Origin: Streptomyces umbrinus
GTDB lineage: Bacteria > Actinomycetota > Actinomycetes > Streptomycetales > Streptomycetaceae
Assembly (NCBI RefSeq): GCF_030817415.1
Contig: NZ_JAUSZI010000002.1
Location: 8,370,001-8,434,000, forward strand
Direction: 5' to 3'
DNA length: 64,000 bases
Shown piece by piece: positions 7,340 to 21,261 of this stretch. The position numbers were made by a program, and so were the translations under genes. Each line of letters begins with the position of its first letter. The first letter of the stretch is position 1. The notes under the pieces are model-generated. The model saw only the letters and a program-made list of their open reading frames with translations, made no database searches and was not told where the DNA came from.

Positions 7340-9022
7340 ATGAGCCAGCACTCCGCCGACCCGGCCCCGACCTCCGCGCTCGCCACTGTCGCCGACCGTC
7401 GCGACTGGTGGCGCGACGCGGTGATCTACCAGGTCTATCCGCGCAGCTTCGCCGACAGCAACGGCGACGGCATGGGCGACCTGGAGGGCGTATGTTCCCG
7501 ACTCCCGTATCTGCGCGACCTCGGCGTGGACGCCGTGTGGCTCAGCCCCTTCTACGCCTCGCCGCAGGCCGACGCCGGCTACGACGTGGCGGACTACCGG
7601 GCCGTGGACCCCATGTTCGGCAACCTGCTCGACGCCGACGCGCTGATCCGTGACGCCCACGACCTCGCCCTGCGGATCATCGTCGACCTCGTGCCCAACC
7701 ACTCCTCGGACCAGCACGAGTGGTTCAAGCGGGCCCTCGCGGAGGGGCCGGGTTCGCCGCTGCGGGAGCGCTATCACTTCCGTGCGGGCAAGGGCGCGGA
7801 CGGTGAACTGCCGCCCAACGACTGGGAGTCCATCTTCGGCGGCCCCGCCTGGACGCGGGTGACCGAGCCGGACGGTACCCCGGGCGAGTGGTATCTCCAC
7901 CTCTTCGCGCCCGAGCAGCCCGACTTCAACTGGGACCACCCGGCCGTCGGCGACGAGTTCCGCTCGATCCTGCGGTTCTGGCTCGACATGGGCGTCGACG
8001 GGTTCCGTATCGACGTGGCCCACGGGCTGGTCAAGGCGGACGGACTGCCGGACCTGGGATCCCACGACCAGGTGAAGTTGCTGGGCAACGATGTCATGCC
8101 GTTCTTCGACCAGGACGGCGTCCACGAGGTGTACCGGGCCTGGCGGATCGTCCTCGACGAGTACGCGGGCGACCGGATCTTCGTGGCCGAGGCGTGGACG
8201 CCGACCATCGAGCGCACCGCCAACTACGTGCGCCCCGACGAGCTGCACCAGGCCTTCAACTTCCAGTACCTGAGCACCCATTGGGACGCCGAGGAGCTGC
8301 GGTCCTGTGTCGACCGGACCCTCGACGCGATGCGGCCCGTGGGCGCGCCCGCCACCTGGGTGCTGTCCAACCACGACGTGACCCGGCACGCGACCCGGTT
8401 CGCCAACCCGGCCGGGCTCGGCACCCAGATCCGTACCGCCGGAGACCGCGAGCTGGGGCTGCGCCGGGCGCGGGCGGCCACGCTGCTGATGCTCGCGCTG
8501 CCCGGGTCCGCGTACCTGTACCAGGGCGAGGAGCTGGGCCTGCCGGACGTCGTCGACCTGCCGGACGAGGTGCGCCAGGACCCGGCGTACTTCCGGGGCG
8601 CGGGCCAGGACGGGTTCCGCGACGGGTGCCGGGTGCCGATCCCGTGGACCCGGGACGGTTCGTCGTACGGCTTCGGCAGTGGTGGCAGCTGGCTGCCCCA
8701 GCCGTCCGGCTGGGGCGAGTTGAGCGTCGAGGCGCAGAGCGGGGTCGTGGGCTCGACCCTGGAGCTGTACCGGTCCGCGCTCGCCGTACGGAGCGAGCAG
8801 GCCGACCTCGGCGCGGGCGACCGTGTCGAGTGGCTGAAGGCTCCCGAGGGCGTGCTCGCCTTCCGCCGCGGGGCGTTCGTGTGCACGACCAACACCGGCG
8901 GCGAGGCTGCGACCGTCCCGGCGCACGGGCGTGTGCTGCTCGCGAGCGGCGAGGTGACCGTGACGGACGACGGCGAGGCGAAGCTGCCGGCCGACACCAC
9001 AGTGTGGTGGATCGCTGACTGA
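7340..9022 (+). CDS. aglA: Cytoplasmic alpha-glucosidase, GH13 (maltodextrin hydrolysis)
   Basis: 560 residues without a signal peptide. The GH13 oligo-1,6/alpha-glucosidase pattern is clear: DAVIYQVYPRSFADSNGDG near the N-terminus, DLVPNHSS, the nucleophile segment GFRIDVAHG (about 219-227), the acid/base segment FVAEAW (about 281-286) and SNHDVTRH (about 343). It should split imported maltose and maltodextrins to glucose inside the cell. The ATG at 7340 has AAGGA 9 bp upstream; the longer frame starting at 7178 crosses a repeat. It follows malG in the same direction. Trehalose or isomaltose activity cannot be excluded from sequence alone. Confidence 0.88.
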   Translation: MSQHSADPAPTSALATVADRRDWWRDAVIYQVYPRSFADSNGDGMGDLEGVCSRLPYLRDLGVDAVWLSPFYASPQADAGYDVADYRAVDPMFGNLLDADALIRDAHDLALRIIVDLVPNHSSDQHEWFKRALAEGPGSPLRERYHFRAGKGADGELPPNDWESIFGGPAWTRVTEPDGTPGEWYLHLFAPEQPDFNWDHPAVGDEFRSILRFWLDMGVDGFRIDVAHGLVKADGLPDLGSHDQVKLLGNDVMPFFDQDGVHEVYRAWRIVLDEYAGDRIFVAEAWTPTIERTANYVRPDELHQAFNFQYLSTHWDAEELRSCVDRTLDAMRPVGAPATWVLSNHDVTRHATRFANPAGLGTQIRTAGDRELGLRRARAATLLMLALPGSAYLYQGEELGLPDVVDLPDEVRQDPAYFRGAGQDGFRDGCRVPIPWTRDGSSYGFGSGGSWLPQPSGWGELSVEAQSGVVGSTLELYRSALAVRSEQADLGAGDRVEWLKAPEGVLAFRRGAFVCTTNTGGEAATVPAHGRVLLASGEVTVTDDGEAKLPADTTVWWIAD

Positions 9023-9042
9023 CCGTTCATCAACTCGGGGGT

Positions 9043-9053
9043 TCTGCAAGAAC
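9043..9053. promoter_or_regulatory. MalR-like near-palindrome after aglA
   Basis: TTCTGCAAGAA is a near-palindrome sharing the TGCAAG core of the other operators. It lies 20 bp after the aglA stop and just before a terminator hairpin, so its role for the downstream amylase gene is unclear. Confidence 0.3.
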
Positions 9054-9067
9054 TTTCCGGAATTTTC

Positions 9068-9102
9068 AGAAGCCCGCCTTCCGCTTCGGGAGGCGGGCTT
9101 CT
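9068..9102. terminator. Rho-independent-type hairpin after aglA
   Basis: AGAAGCCCGCCT pairs with AGGCGGGCTTCT over 12 bp around a TCCGCTTCGGG loop. It ends the malEFG-aglA transcript before the amylase promoter. Confidence 0.85.
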
Positions 9103-9131
9103 ACTATCTGGCGCACCGCACGGCCGTTGAA

Positions 9132-9144
9132 TCTTGCAGCAAGA
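9132..9144. promoter_or_regulatory. malO: MalR-type operator of the alpha-amylase gene
   Basis: TCTTGCAGCAAGA is a 13-bp palindrome, perfect except for the centre base. It lies 40 bp before the amylase start codon. It is the tightest copy of the CTTGCA/TGCAAG motif in the window and matches the CTTGCAGC-type operators known for Streptomyces amylase genes under Reg1/MalR. Confidence 0.7.
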
Positions 9145-9184
9145 AACGTCAACGGCCCTCCCTTCAATGGAGAAGGACCCCCAC

Positions 9185-10567
9185 ATGGCCAAGAGAGCTC
9201 TGTCCGGCGCGCTCGCCCTCGCCGCGGCCGCGTTCGTCGTCCCCGCGAGCACCGCGGGCAGCGCGTACGCCTCCCCGCCCGGCACCAAGGACGTCACCGC
9301 CGTCCTCTTCGAGTGGACCTTCGCCTCGGTCGCCAAGGAGTGCACCAACCGTCTGGGCCCCGCCGGTTACGGATACGTCCAGGTCTCGCCGCCCGCCGAG
9401 CACATACAGGGCTCGCAGTGGTGGACCTCGTACCAGCCCGTCAGCTACAGGATCGCCGGACGGCTCGGCGACCGAACGGCCTTCCAGAACATGGTCAGTA
9501 CCTGCCACGCGGCGGGCGTGAAGGTCGTCGCCGACACGGTGATCAACCACATGTCGGCGGGCAGCGGCTCCGGTACGGGCGGCTCGTCCTACACGAAGTA
9601 CGACTACCCGGGCCTGTACTCCTCGCCCGACTTCGACAACTGCACCTCGCAGATCAGCAACTACCAGGACCGCGGCAACGTCCAGAACTGCGAACTCGTG
9701 GGGCTCGCCGACCTGGACACCGGTGAGGAGTACGTCCGCGGGGCCATCGCGAAGTACATGAACGACCTGCTCTCGCTGGGCGTCGACGGCTTCCGCATCG
9801 ACGCGGCCAAGCACATCCCGGCCGCCGACCTCGCCAACATCAAGGGCAGGCTGAGCAACTCGTCCGTGTACTGGAAGCAGGAGGCCATCCACGGCGCCGG
9901 CGAGGCCGTCCAGCCGACCGAGTACACCGGCACGGGCGACGTCCAGGAGTTCCGGTACGCGTTCGACCTCAAGCGGGTCTTCAACAACGAGAACCTCGCC
10001 TACCTGAAGAACTACGGCGAGGGCTGGGGCTACATGAGCAGCGGCGTCTCGGGCGTCTTCGTCGACAACCACGACACCGAGCGCAACGGCTCCACGCTCA
10101 GCTACAAGGACAACGCCAACTACACCCTGGCCAACGTCTTCATGCTGGCGTACCCGTACGGCGCGCCCGACATCAACTCCGGCTTCGAGTTCTCCTCCAC
10201 GGACGCGGGCCCGCCCAACGGCGGTACGGTCAACGCCTGTTGGCGGGACGGCTGGAAGTGCCAGCACGCCTGGCCGGAGATCCAGTCCATGGTCGCCTTC
10301 CGCAACACCACCCGGGGCGAGTCCGTCACCAACTGGTGGGACAACGGGGGCGACGCCATCGCCTTCGGCCGCGGCAGCAAGGGCTTCGCGGCCATCAACC
10401 ACGAGTCCTCCTCGCTGACCCGCACCTACCAGACCTCGCTCGCGGCGGGCACGTACTGCAACGTCCAGAGCAACACGACGGTGACGGTGAACAGTTCGGG
10501 CCAGCTCACGGCGACGCTGGGCGCGAATGCCGCGCTCGCGGTGTATTCGGGCAAGTCCAGCTGCTGA
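9185..10567 (+). CDS. aml: Secreted alpha-amylase, GH13, lacking a starch-binding domain
   Basis: 460 residues with a Sec-type signal peptide ([20 protein letters not shown], cleavage probably near AYA-SPP). The catalytic barrel carries DTVINHMS, the nucleophile segment [10 protein letters not shown] (about 199-208), the acid/base Glu in WKQEAIHG (about 230) and FVDNHDTER (about 292-300). It endo-hydrolyses starch outside the cell, feeding malEFG. The protein ends soon after the C-terminal beta domain ([14 protein letters not shown]). The CBM20 starch-binding module found in many Streptomyces amylases of about 560 residues is absent. The ATG at 9185 follows GGAGAAGGA. Control by the operator at 9132 is likely. 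Confidence 0.93.
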   Translation: MAKRALSGALALAAAAFVVPASTAGSAYASPPGTKDVTAVLFEWTFASVAKECTNRLGPAGYGYVQVSPPAEHIQGSQWWTSYQPVSYRIAGRLGDRTAFQNMVSTCHAAGVKVVADTVINHMSAGSGSGTGGSSYTKYDYPGLYSSPDFDNCTSQISNYQDRGNVQNCELVGLADLDTGEEYVRGAIAKYMNDLLSLGVDGFRIDAAKHIPAADLANIKGRLSNSSVYWKQEAIHGAGEAVQPTEYTGTGDVQEFRYAFDLKRVFNNENLAYLKNYGEGWGYMSSGVSGVFVDNHDTERNGSTLSYKDNANYTLANVFMLAYPYGAPDINSGFEFSSTDAGPPNGGTVNACWRDGWKCQHAWPEIQSMVAFRNTTRGESVTNWWDNGGDAIAFGRGSKGFAAINHESSSLTRTYQTSLAAGTYCNVQSNTTVTVNSSGQLTATLGANAALAVYSGKSSC

Positions 10568-10579
10568 CGGCCGCCGTTC

Positions 10580-10622
10580 GCGCAGTTCCCCGCGCCCCTT
10601 TCAGGGGCGCGGGGAACTGCGC
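10580..10622. terminator. Perfect 20-bp-stem hairpin made of the GCGCAGTTCCCC repeat
   Basis: GCGCAGTTCCCCGCGCCCCT is followed by TTC and then its exact reverse complement. It lies 13 bp after the amylase stop and should work as a terminator. It is the most compact complete copy of the repeat family in this window. Confidence 0.85.
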
Positions 10623-10678
10623 AGTCCTTTGTCCTTGACCGGCGCCGCCCCGGACAGCAACTGAAAGTTCTTTCCACC

Positions 10679-10701
10679 CTTTGCAGGACTCTTGCTGAAA
10701 G
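10679..10701. promoter_or_regulatory. malO: MalR-like operator before the pullulanase gene
   Basis: TTTGCAGG at 10680-10687 and CTCTTGCTG at 10689-10697 are degenerate half-sites of the CTTGCA/TGCAAG motif. They lie about 55-75 bp before the GTG start. The match is weaker than at the amylase gene. Confidence 0.45.
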
Positions 10702-10754
10702 GGTTTCGGTGGCGATACGTTCACGCGGATCCGTAATCGCAAGGAGTCAGGCCT

Positions 10755-16226
<5,472 letters not shown>

Positions 16227-16240
16227 CAAGGCATTAATTT

Positions 16241-16275
16241 GGTGGGGCGGAACCCGAACCCTGTTCCGCCCCACC
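16241..16275. terminator. Terminator hairpin after the pullulanase gene
   Basis: GGTGGGGCGGAAC pairs with GTTCCGCCCCACC (13 bp, no mismatch) around CCGAACCCT. Its presence argues against a start for the next gene at 16239, which would place the hairpin inside the coding sequence. Confidence 0.85.
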
Positions 16276-16298
16276 ACCGTGCCTCGGGGGCCGCGCAG

Positions 16299-17924
16299 AT
16301 GGACGGCAACGCCAACAGGACACGCACGACCGTGCTGATCGTCGACGACATGCCGGCCAGCCGCTACGCCATAGGGTCGGTGCTCCGTCGGGCCGGTCAC
16401 CGGGTCGTGCCCGTCGCCACCGCCGACGAGGCGCTCGTCGAACTCGACGTACGGCTGCGCGCGGGATCCCTGCCCGACGTGGCCCTCATCGATGTCGGCC
16501 TGCCGGACATGAGCGGCTTCGAACTGTGCCGCCGGCTCAAGGCACAGCCGCCCACGTCCACGCTGCCCATCGTCCACTTCTCCGCCGCGGCCGTGGCACC
16601 CGCCGACCGCTGCGAGGGCCTGGACACGGGCGCCGAGGCGTATCTGACGGTGCCCGCCGAACCCGAGGAGATCCAGGCCGTAGTACGGGCCGCGGTACGC
16701 GCCGCCCAGATGCGGTTCGGCGCCGAGACGCTCGTGCGCCGGCTGACCCTGCTGTCCGGGATCATCGTCACCGTCCAGGGCGCGCGCAACCTCACCGAAC
16801 TCGCCGACGCGTCCGCCGAGGGCGCCGCCCGGCTCACCGGCGGCCCGGCCGCCGTCTTCGTCCTCGGCCCGGACGGCGAGCTGTACTACAGCACCTCCAA
16901 GGGCCGCAGCGCCTTCGCCGTGCCGGACAGCCACGCGCAGGAGGCCGTCGTCCGGCTGATCAACCAGATGAGCAAGGGGCGCACCGGGGTGTTCCGCACC
17001 GTCGTGCCCGCGCGCCTGTGGCCCATGGGCTTCTTCCGGCCCGGCGTCCGGGACGACGCCCGCCTCGTGCTCACCCTGACCCAGGACGGCCGGGCGCCGG
17101 TGTGCTTCGCGACGCTCCTGCGCATACCCCGGCCCGGCGAACCCGACGACGCCGAGCCGGTCGGCCGCCTCGCCCAGGCCACCGCGCTCGCCGCCGAACC
17201 CCTGCTGATGTACCAGGTCGAGCGCCATGTCGCCCTCACGCTCCAGCACAGCTTCCTGCCCCAGCCGCACCGGCTGCCCGACCTGCCCGGCGTCGACGTC
17301 GTGGTGCGCTATGTGCCCGCGTCCCGGCAGACCGAGATCGGCGGCGACTTCTACGCCGCGCTGCGCACCGACGACGGGGTGCTCACCGCGGTCGGGGACG
17401 TCGTCGGGCACTCGCTGGAGGCGGCCACCGTCATGGTGGAGATGCGCCATGCCCTGCGCGCATACTGCGTCGAGGAATCCGATCCCGCGGTGCTCGCCGA
17501 CCGGCTCGACCACATGCTGCAGCGCTACCACCCCGAGGTCACAGCCACCGTCTGCCTGGTCCACGTCGACCCGGCCACCGGGCGCACCCGGATCGCCAAC
17601 GCGGGCCACATCCCGCCGCTGATCGTCCGTGACTCGGGCAACGCGGAGTACGCCAAGGCCGCCGGGCCGCTTCTCGGTCTCGGCCTCGGTCTGCCGCGAC
17701 AGCCGCCCGTCGAACTGTTCCTCGACCCCACGGACCGCCTCCTCATGGTCACCGACGGGCTCATCGAGACCCGCGGCATCGATCTGGCGGTGTCCATGGA
17801 GGAGCTCCGCACGGCCGCGGCCGAGGCGCCGCCCGGGGTGTCCGCCCTGTGCGACACCCTTCTGGAGCGGTTCGGCGGGGCCCCGGACGACGACATCGCG
17901 ATGCTTGCCCTCCGGTTAGGGTGA
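16299..17924 (+). CDS. Receiver-GAF-like-SpoIIE serine phosphatase (PP2C type)
   Basis: 541 residues. An N-terminal receiver domain (about 8-125, LIVDDMPASRYA then ALIDVGLPDMSGFELC with the phospho-acceptor Asp) is followed by a GAF-like linker (about 150-310). A SpoIIE phosphatase domain (about 330-541) has metal-ligand motifs IGGDFYAAL, GDVVGHSLEAA and the terminal PDDDIAML. Such proteins dephosphorylate anti-anti-sigma factors in partner-switching pathways, turned on by a histidine kinase. The usual receiver Lys is replaced (AYLTVPAEP where K-P is expected), so phospho-signalling may be altered. No kinase or anti-sigma gene is adjacent. The ATG at 16299 avoids the upstream hairpin. Confidence 0.85.
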   Translation: MDGNANRTRTTVLIVDDMPASRYAIGSVLRRAGHRVVPVATADEALVELDVRLRAGSLPDVALIDVGLPDMSGFELCRRLKAQPPTSTLPIVHFSAAAVAPADRCEGLDTGAEAYLTVPAEPEEIQAVVRAAVRAAQMRFGAETLVRRLTLLSGIIVTVQGARNLTELADASAEGAARLTGGPAAVFVLGPDGELYYSTSKGRSAFAVPDSHAQEAVVRLINQMSKGRTGVFRTVVPARLWPMGFFRPGVRDDARLVLTLTQDGRAPVCFATLLRIPRPGEPDDAEPVGRLAQATALAAEPLLMYQVERHVALTLQHSFLPQPHRLPDLPGVDVVVRYVPASRQTEIGGDFYAALRTDDGVLTAVGDVVGHSLEAATVMVEMRHALRAYCVEESDPAVLADRLDHMLQRYHPEVTATVCLVHVDPATGRTRIANAGHIPPLIVRDSGNAEYAKAAGPLLGLGLGLPRQPPVELFLDPTDRLLMVTDGLIETRGIDLAVSMEELRTAAAEAPPGVSALCDTLLERFGGAPDDDIAMLALRLG

Positions 17925-17951
17925 GCGCGTTGACCTAGAACTGGAGTGCCC

Positions 17952-18308
17952 GTGCCGCAGATCACCGTTGACTACTCGACGTCCCTCACCGACGCGTTCG
18001 ACCGGCAGGGGTTCGCTGTCGCGCTGCACGCCGTGGTGGTGGAGACGGCTGCCGCGAAGATCGAGGCGTGTAAGTCCAGGTTCCGGCCGACCGTCGACAC
18101 CGTTGTGGGTGCGGAGGTGACCGGGCATGGGCTCGTCCATGTCACGCTCGCGCTACTGGCCGGGCGGTCCGACGAGACGAAGCTTCTGTTGACCGAGCGG
18201 ACGCTTGAGGTTCTGCGGGCGTATGTGAAGCCGGTTGATGGTGTGGTGTTGCATGCGTCTGCTGAGGTGCGGGATCTTGACGCGTCTTACCAGAAGTTCG
18301 TGGACTGA
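17952..18308 (+). CDS. 5-carboxymethyl-2-hydroxymuconate isomerase-like tautomerase
   Basis: 118 residues of the CHMI (HpaF-like) branch of the tautomerase superfamily. These enzymes use the amino-terminal Pro, exposed after Met removal, as catalytic base. The GTG at 17952 gives MPQITVDYS with Pro at position 2 and has GGAG five bases upstream. An earlier GTG at 17946 would bury the Pro, so 17952 is preferred. The rest (AVALHAVVVETAAAKIEACK, then KLLLTERTLEVLRAYVKP) fits the family. No homoprotocatechuate genes surround it, so its substrate here is unknown. It follows the phosphatase gene by 27 bp and is probably cotranscribed. Confidence 0.82.
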   Translation: MPQITVDYSTSLTDAFDRQGFAVALHAVVVETAAAKIEACKSRFRPTVDTVVGAEVTGHGLVHVTLALLAGRSDETKLLLTERTLEVLRAYVKPVDGVVLHASAEVRDLDASYQKFVD

Positions 18309-18343
18309 CGTCCGGGGCGGTTCGTTGTTGTCCGCGGGGCGGT

Positions 18344-18466
18344 GGGGCTGGTCGCGCAGTTCCCCGCGCCCCTAAAAGATGCGGAGTTCCCCGCGCCCCC
18401 AAGACTGCGCCGGTCCCCGCGCCCCTGAAAGCCGAAAGACTGCGCTGGTCGCCGCGGCCCTGACGG
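18344..18466. repeat. Degenerate tandem cluster of the GCGCAGTTCCCCGCGCCCC repeat
   Basis: Three or four decayed copies in the same orientation follow one another (GCGCAGTTCCCCGCGCCCCT near 18355, GCGGAGTTCCCCGCGCCCCC near 18380, GCGCCGGTCCCCGCGCCCCT near 18407 and a weaker one near 18445). They lie in the convergent gap between the isomerase and the TetR gene. Confidence 0.7.
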
Positions 18467-18485
18467 GGTGCCTCTGAGCGCCCGG

Positions 18486-19175
18486 CTACGACGCCAGTGA
18501 GACCAAGCGGCCTATCAAGTCTGTGAACGGGCCCTCTGCCGGTTCCTCCGCGAGCATGTGGCGTAGGAGGTCGGCCATTTCGGGGTCGTAGGCGGCGCTG
18601 ACGGCGGCGAGGGCCGCGAAGTCGTGGACGAGTTGGGCCTCCAGCTCGGCGCGGGGGATCCGGCGGCCGTCCAGCCAGATGAGGGCCGTCGACTCGGCCA
18701 GGGAGATCCAGGAGCGGACGACCAGTTCGAGGCGGGCGGGCGGCCGCTCGATCCGCAGATGCGCCAGGATCTGGAGGTACGCGGCCTGCCGTACGCCGTC
18801 GATGAGGGCGTTCGTGTTGGTCGAGCCGACCGAGGGGCCGCCGCGCATCAGGGCCGAGAAGCCGGGCCCGTGCTGGTCGACGAAGTCGAAGTACCGTCGC
18901 ATGACCCGCAGCAGCCGCGCCCCCAGCGGGCCTTCCTGAGGCTCGATGAAACGTTCCGCCAGATCGTCCGAGGCGCGCTTCAACGCGGCTTCGTACAGGC
19001 TGAGTTTGCCGGGGAAGTAGTGGTAGACGAGCGGGCGCGAGATGCCCGCGGCGGCCGCTATCTCGTCGATGGAGACGTCGTCGGGCGAGCGTCGGCTGAA
19101 CAGGTCGAGGGCGACGCCGATCAACTGCTGCCGCCGCTCCTCGACACCCATCCTGCGGCGTACCCCGGTAGTCAT
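18486..19175 (-). CDS. TetR-family transcriptional regulator
   Basis: 229 residues. The N-terminal TetR helix-turn-helix covers about residues 14-60 (RRQQLIGVALDLFSRR, then SIDEIAAAAGISRPLVYHYF). The C-terminal all-helical ligand domain is typical in length and resembles the TetR_C group of Streptomyces regulators. Ligand and targets are unknown. The ATG at 19175 is used; a GTG/ATG a few codons in (MGVEERR) is possible. Neighbours are convergent on one side and the 653-aa membrane protein on the other, with 64 bp between, so no obvious target gene is seen. Confidence 0.88.
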   Translation of the reverse strand: MTTGVRRRMGVEERRQQLIGVALDLFSRRSPDDVSIDEIAAAAGISRPLVYHYFPGKLSLYEAALKRASDDLAERFIEPQEGPLGARLLRVMRRYFDFVDQHGPGFSALMRGGPSVGSTNTNALIDGVRQAAYLQILAHLRIERPPARLELVVRSWISLAESTALIWLDGRRIPRAELEAQLVHDFAALAAVSAAYDPEMADLLRHMLAEEPAEGPFTDLIGRLVSLAS

Positions 19176-19239
19176 GCGAACACCTTACCGATCGGATCCG
19201 GCCGCGAACGGGTCGGAGCCGCGCAGGTGTTCACCCGCG

Positions 19240-21201
19240 TCACCGCAGGCCGCCGATCGACCTCCCGTCGGCCAGGGTCCCCTTCAGGCCTGCCTGCGCG
19301 CCCTGTTCGGCCCGTACGGCAAGGAGATTGCCCTCGGTGGATCCGTCGACTCCGCCCGTCGCGCGGATCGACTCGGTGTCCTTGCTTCCGGCGGCGAGGA
19401 GATACCAGTCACCGGTACCGGACTTCCACAGCACGCCCGCCAGGACGTGGGAGTCCTTCGCGCCGCAGGCGGCCACGTTCTCCGCCTTCGCCACGACCGC
19501 GCCGTACGGCTGGCCCTGGGCGTGGAACTGGGCCAGCACCCGGGTCCCGCCGCCGCGCCAGGTGTCCGCGCGGGTGCACAGCCAGTTCGCGGTGCCGCTC
19601 GCGCCGGGCAGCGGCTGCCGGGCGTACTGCCAGGCGTTCACCGCGCGTACGCCCTGGCCGCGGACGGACGCCAGGGAGCAGGCGAGCGGGGCCCAGGTCG
19701 CCGCCGACGCCTCGTGGGGCTCCCCGGGGCGGCCCGAGGTGAGACGGGCCGGGGTCAGCTCACCGAGGTCGGTCGTCAGCCGCGTGCCCGAACGGTCCGT
19801 GAGCTCCAGCGCGTTCCACGAGCGGCACTCGCCGGTCTGCAGAGCGGGGCTGGCGAACGGCTCGGTCACCCCGTCCGCCGAGCGGCCGAGACGCGTCGCC
19901 CCGGAAGCCCCGGCGGAGTCGGCGGCACCCGATGCGCCGGCCGCCGACTTCAGCAGGTCGCGCACCACGGCCTTACGCACCCACGGTGCCGTCAGATAGC
20001 GGACGTTGCCGTCGGAGCGGCCGAGGACCACCGCGTTCGCCTCGGCACCCGTGGCGCCGTCGACCCGGGCGAAGTCCAGGGCGGCGCCCTGCGTGCCCTC
20101 CTTCGCCTCGGCGTAGCGCACGATGCGAAGCCCGTCGTGGAGCAGCACGACCCGGCTCTGGTCGACCTCGCCCGCGTACAGCAGCTGGGGCGGTCCCGGC
20201 GGGGCACCCGCCGGGGTGCCGGGGGTGGCCGAGACCTGCACGGACTCGCCGGGGCGCGCCCAGACGGCGAGCGCGCGGCGAAGCAGAGCCTTGTCGCCGG
20301 TGAGGGTGCCGCGCGCGGGCCACACGGAGAAGTCGGTGCGCGTGGACGTCTGCCACGCGGCGGCCGGGACGAGCGTCAGCTTGCCCGGATCCAAAGCGGC
20401 CTGGGCCGAGGGGTTCTGCGCGTACGAGGGGGCGGCCGCGCCGTCCGGACCCCAGCCGTCGCCGGGCAGCCCGAGCAGCGCCCCGCACACCGCGACGGCG
20501 GCGGCCGCGGCGAGCGCCGCCTTCATGTGCTGGCGGCGGCGCATCAGGTCCGGCGGCCGGGCCTGCAGCGAGCACGGGTCGAATTCGGGGGACGTCAGCA
20601 GCCCGTACTTCGCCTCGATCTCGTCGGCCTCGTCAAGCGCGTCGGCCGGGTCCTCCTCGCCCGCCGCGGCCAGCACCCTGCGCACGTCCGCGTCGGCCAG
20701 CCGCTCCAGACCGCGCAGGACGTAGGCGGCGCGCGCCGGGGCCGACAGCGCCGACAGCCGCTGGTCCAGGGCGAGTTCGTCGGCGCCGCCCGAGCGCGGG
20801 AAGAGCCGCAGGCCCCACACCTGGGGGAGCAGCGGCGGCAGTTGCGCCCGCTTCGGCCAGGCCCTGAACGTCAGCGGGCGGCCGGCCTCCAGCGCCGTAC
20901 GCAGCACCCGCAGGCGTACGTACGCGTATCCGGGATCGGCGTCGCGGCCCTCGGCGGTCTTCTGGGCGGGGAGGACCGAGGCGTCGCCGGACGTCCGGCC
21001 CCGGGGCAGCGCGCGCTGGGTGAGGGCGTGCGCGGTGAGCACCCGGCGGTTGCGGCCGAGGCTCGGCGGCAGCACCAGATAGGCGAGCCGGACGAGCCGC
21101 GGATAGTGCTCGACGAGCGCGGCCTCGGCCTGCTCGACGTCGACGACCGGTCCGGGGTGGGGGTCCGGTGCGGGGCGCGGGGCGACATCCTGTGACTGCA
21201 C
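19240..21201 (-). CDS. Membrane-anchored protein with sigma-70-like N-terminus, function unknown
   Basis: About 653 residues from the GTG at 21201 (a TTG at 21210 is also possible). The N-terminal 180 residues (VEHYPRLVRLAYLVLPPSLG, later LSALSAPARAAYVLRGLERL) look like a diverged ECF sigma region 2/region 4 pair. One hydrophobic span (MKAALAAAAAVAVCGALLGL, about residue 226-245) follows a basic RRRQH stop. About 400 extracellular residues lie after it, rich in Ala, Gly and Ser, with several Cys. This could be a membrane-tethered sigma-like signalling protein, but that is inference; I do not recognise a described family. No good ribosome site precedes either start. Confidence 0.75.
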   Translation of the reverse strand: MQSQDVAPRPAPDPHPGPVVDVEQAEAALVEHYPRLVRLAYLVLPPSLGRNRRVLTAHALTQRALPRGRTSGDASVLPAQKTAEGRDADPGYAYVRLRVLRTALEAGRPLTFRAWPKRAQLPPLLPQVWGLRLFPRSGGADELALDQRLSALSAPARAAYVLRGLERLADADVRRVLAAAGEEDPADALDEADEIEAKYGLLTSPEFDPCSLQARPPDLMRRRQHMKAALAAAAAVAVCGALLGLPGDGWGPDGAAAPSYAQNPSAQAALDPGKLTLVPAAAWQTSTRTDFSVWPARGTLTGDKALLRRALAVWARPGESVQVSATPGTPAGAPPGPPQLLYAGEVDQSRVVLLHDGLRIVRYAEAKEGTQGAALDFARVDGATGAEANAVVLGRSDGNVRYLTAPWVRKAVVRDLLKSAAGASGAADSAGASGATRLGRSADGVTEPFASPALQTGECRSWNALELTDRSGTRLTTDLGELTPARLTSGRPGEPHEASAATWAPLACSLASVRGQGVRAVNAWQYARQPLPGASGTANWLCTRADTWRGGGTRVLAQFHAQGQPYGAVVAKAENVAACGAKDSHVLAGVLWKSGTGDWYLLAAGSKDTESIRATGGVDGSTEGNLLAVRAEQGAQAGLKGTLADGRSIGGLR

Positions 21202-21261
21202 GTTCAGCAAAACGAGCGAATCCGTGGTTGGTCACCTGGACTGCCCCGAGTCCATGGGGAG

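Noticed and set aside
16239..16298. Start of the SpoIIE phosphatase gene at 16239
   Set aside because: It would place a 13-bp-stem terminator in the coding sequence and add an unusual Pro-rich N-terminus; the ATG at 16299 starts right at the receiver domain.
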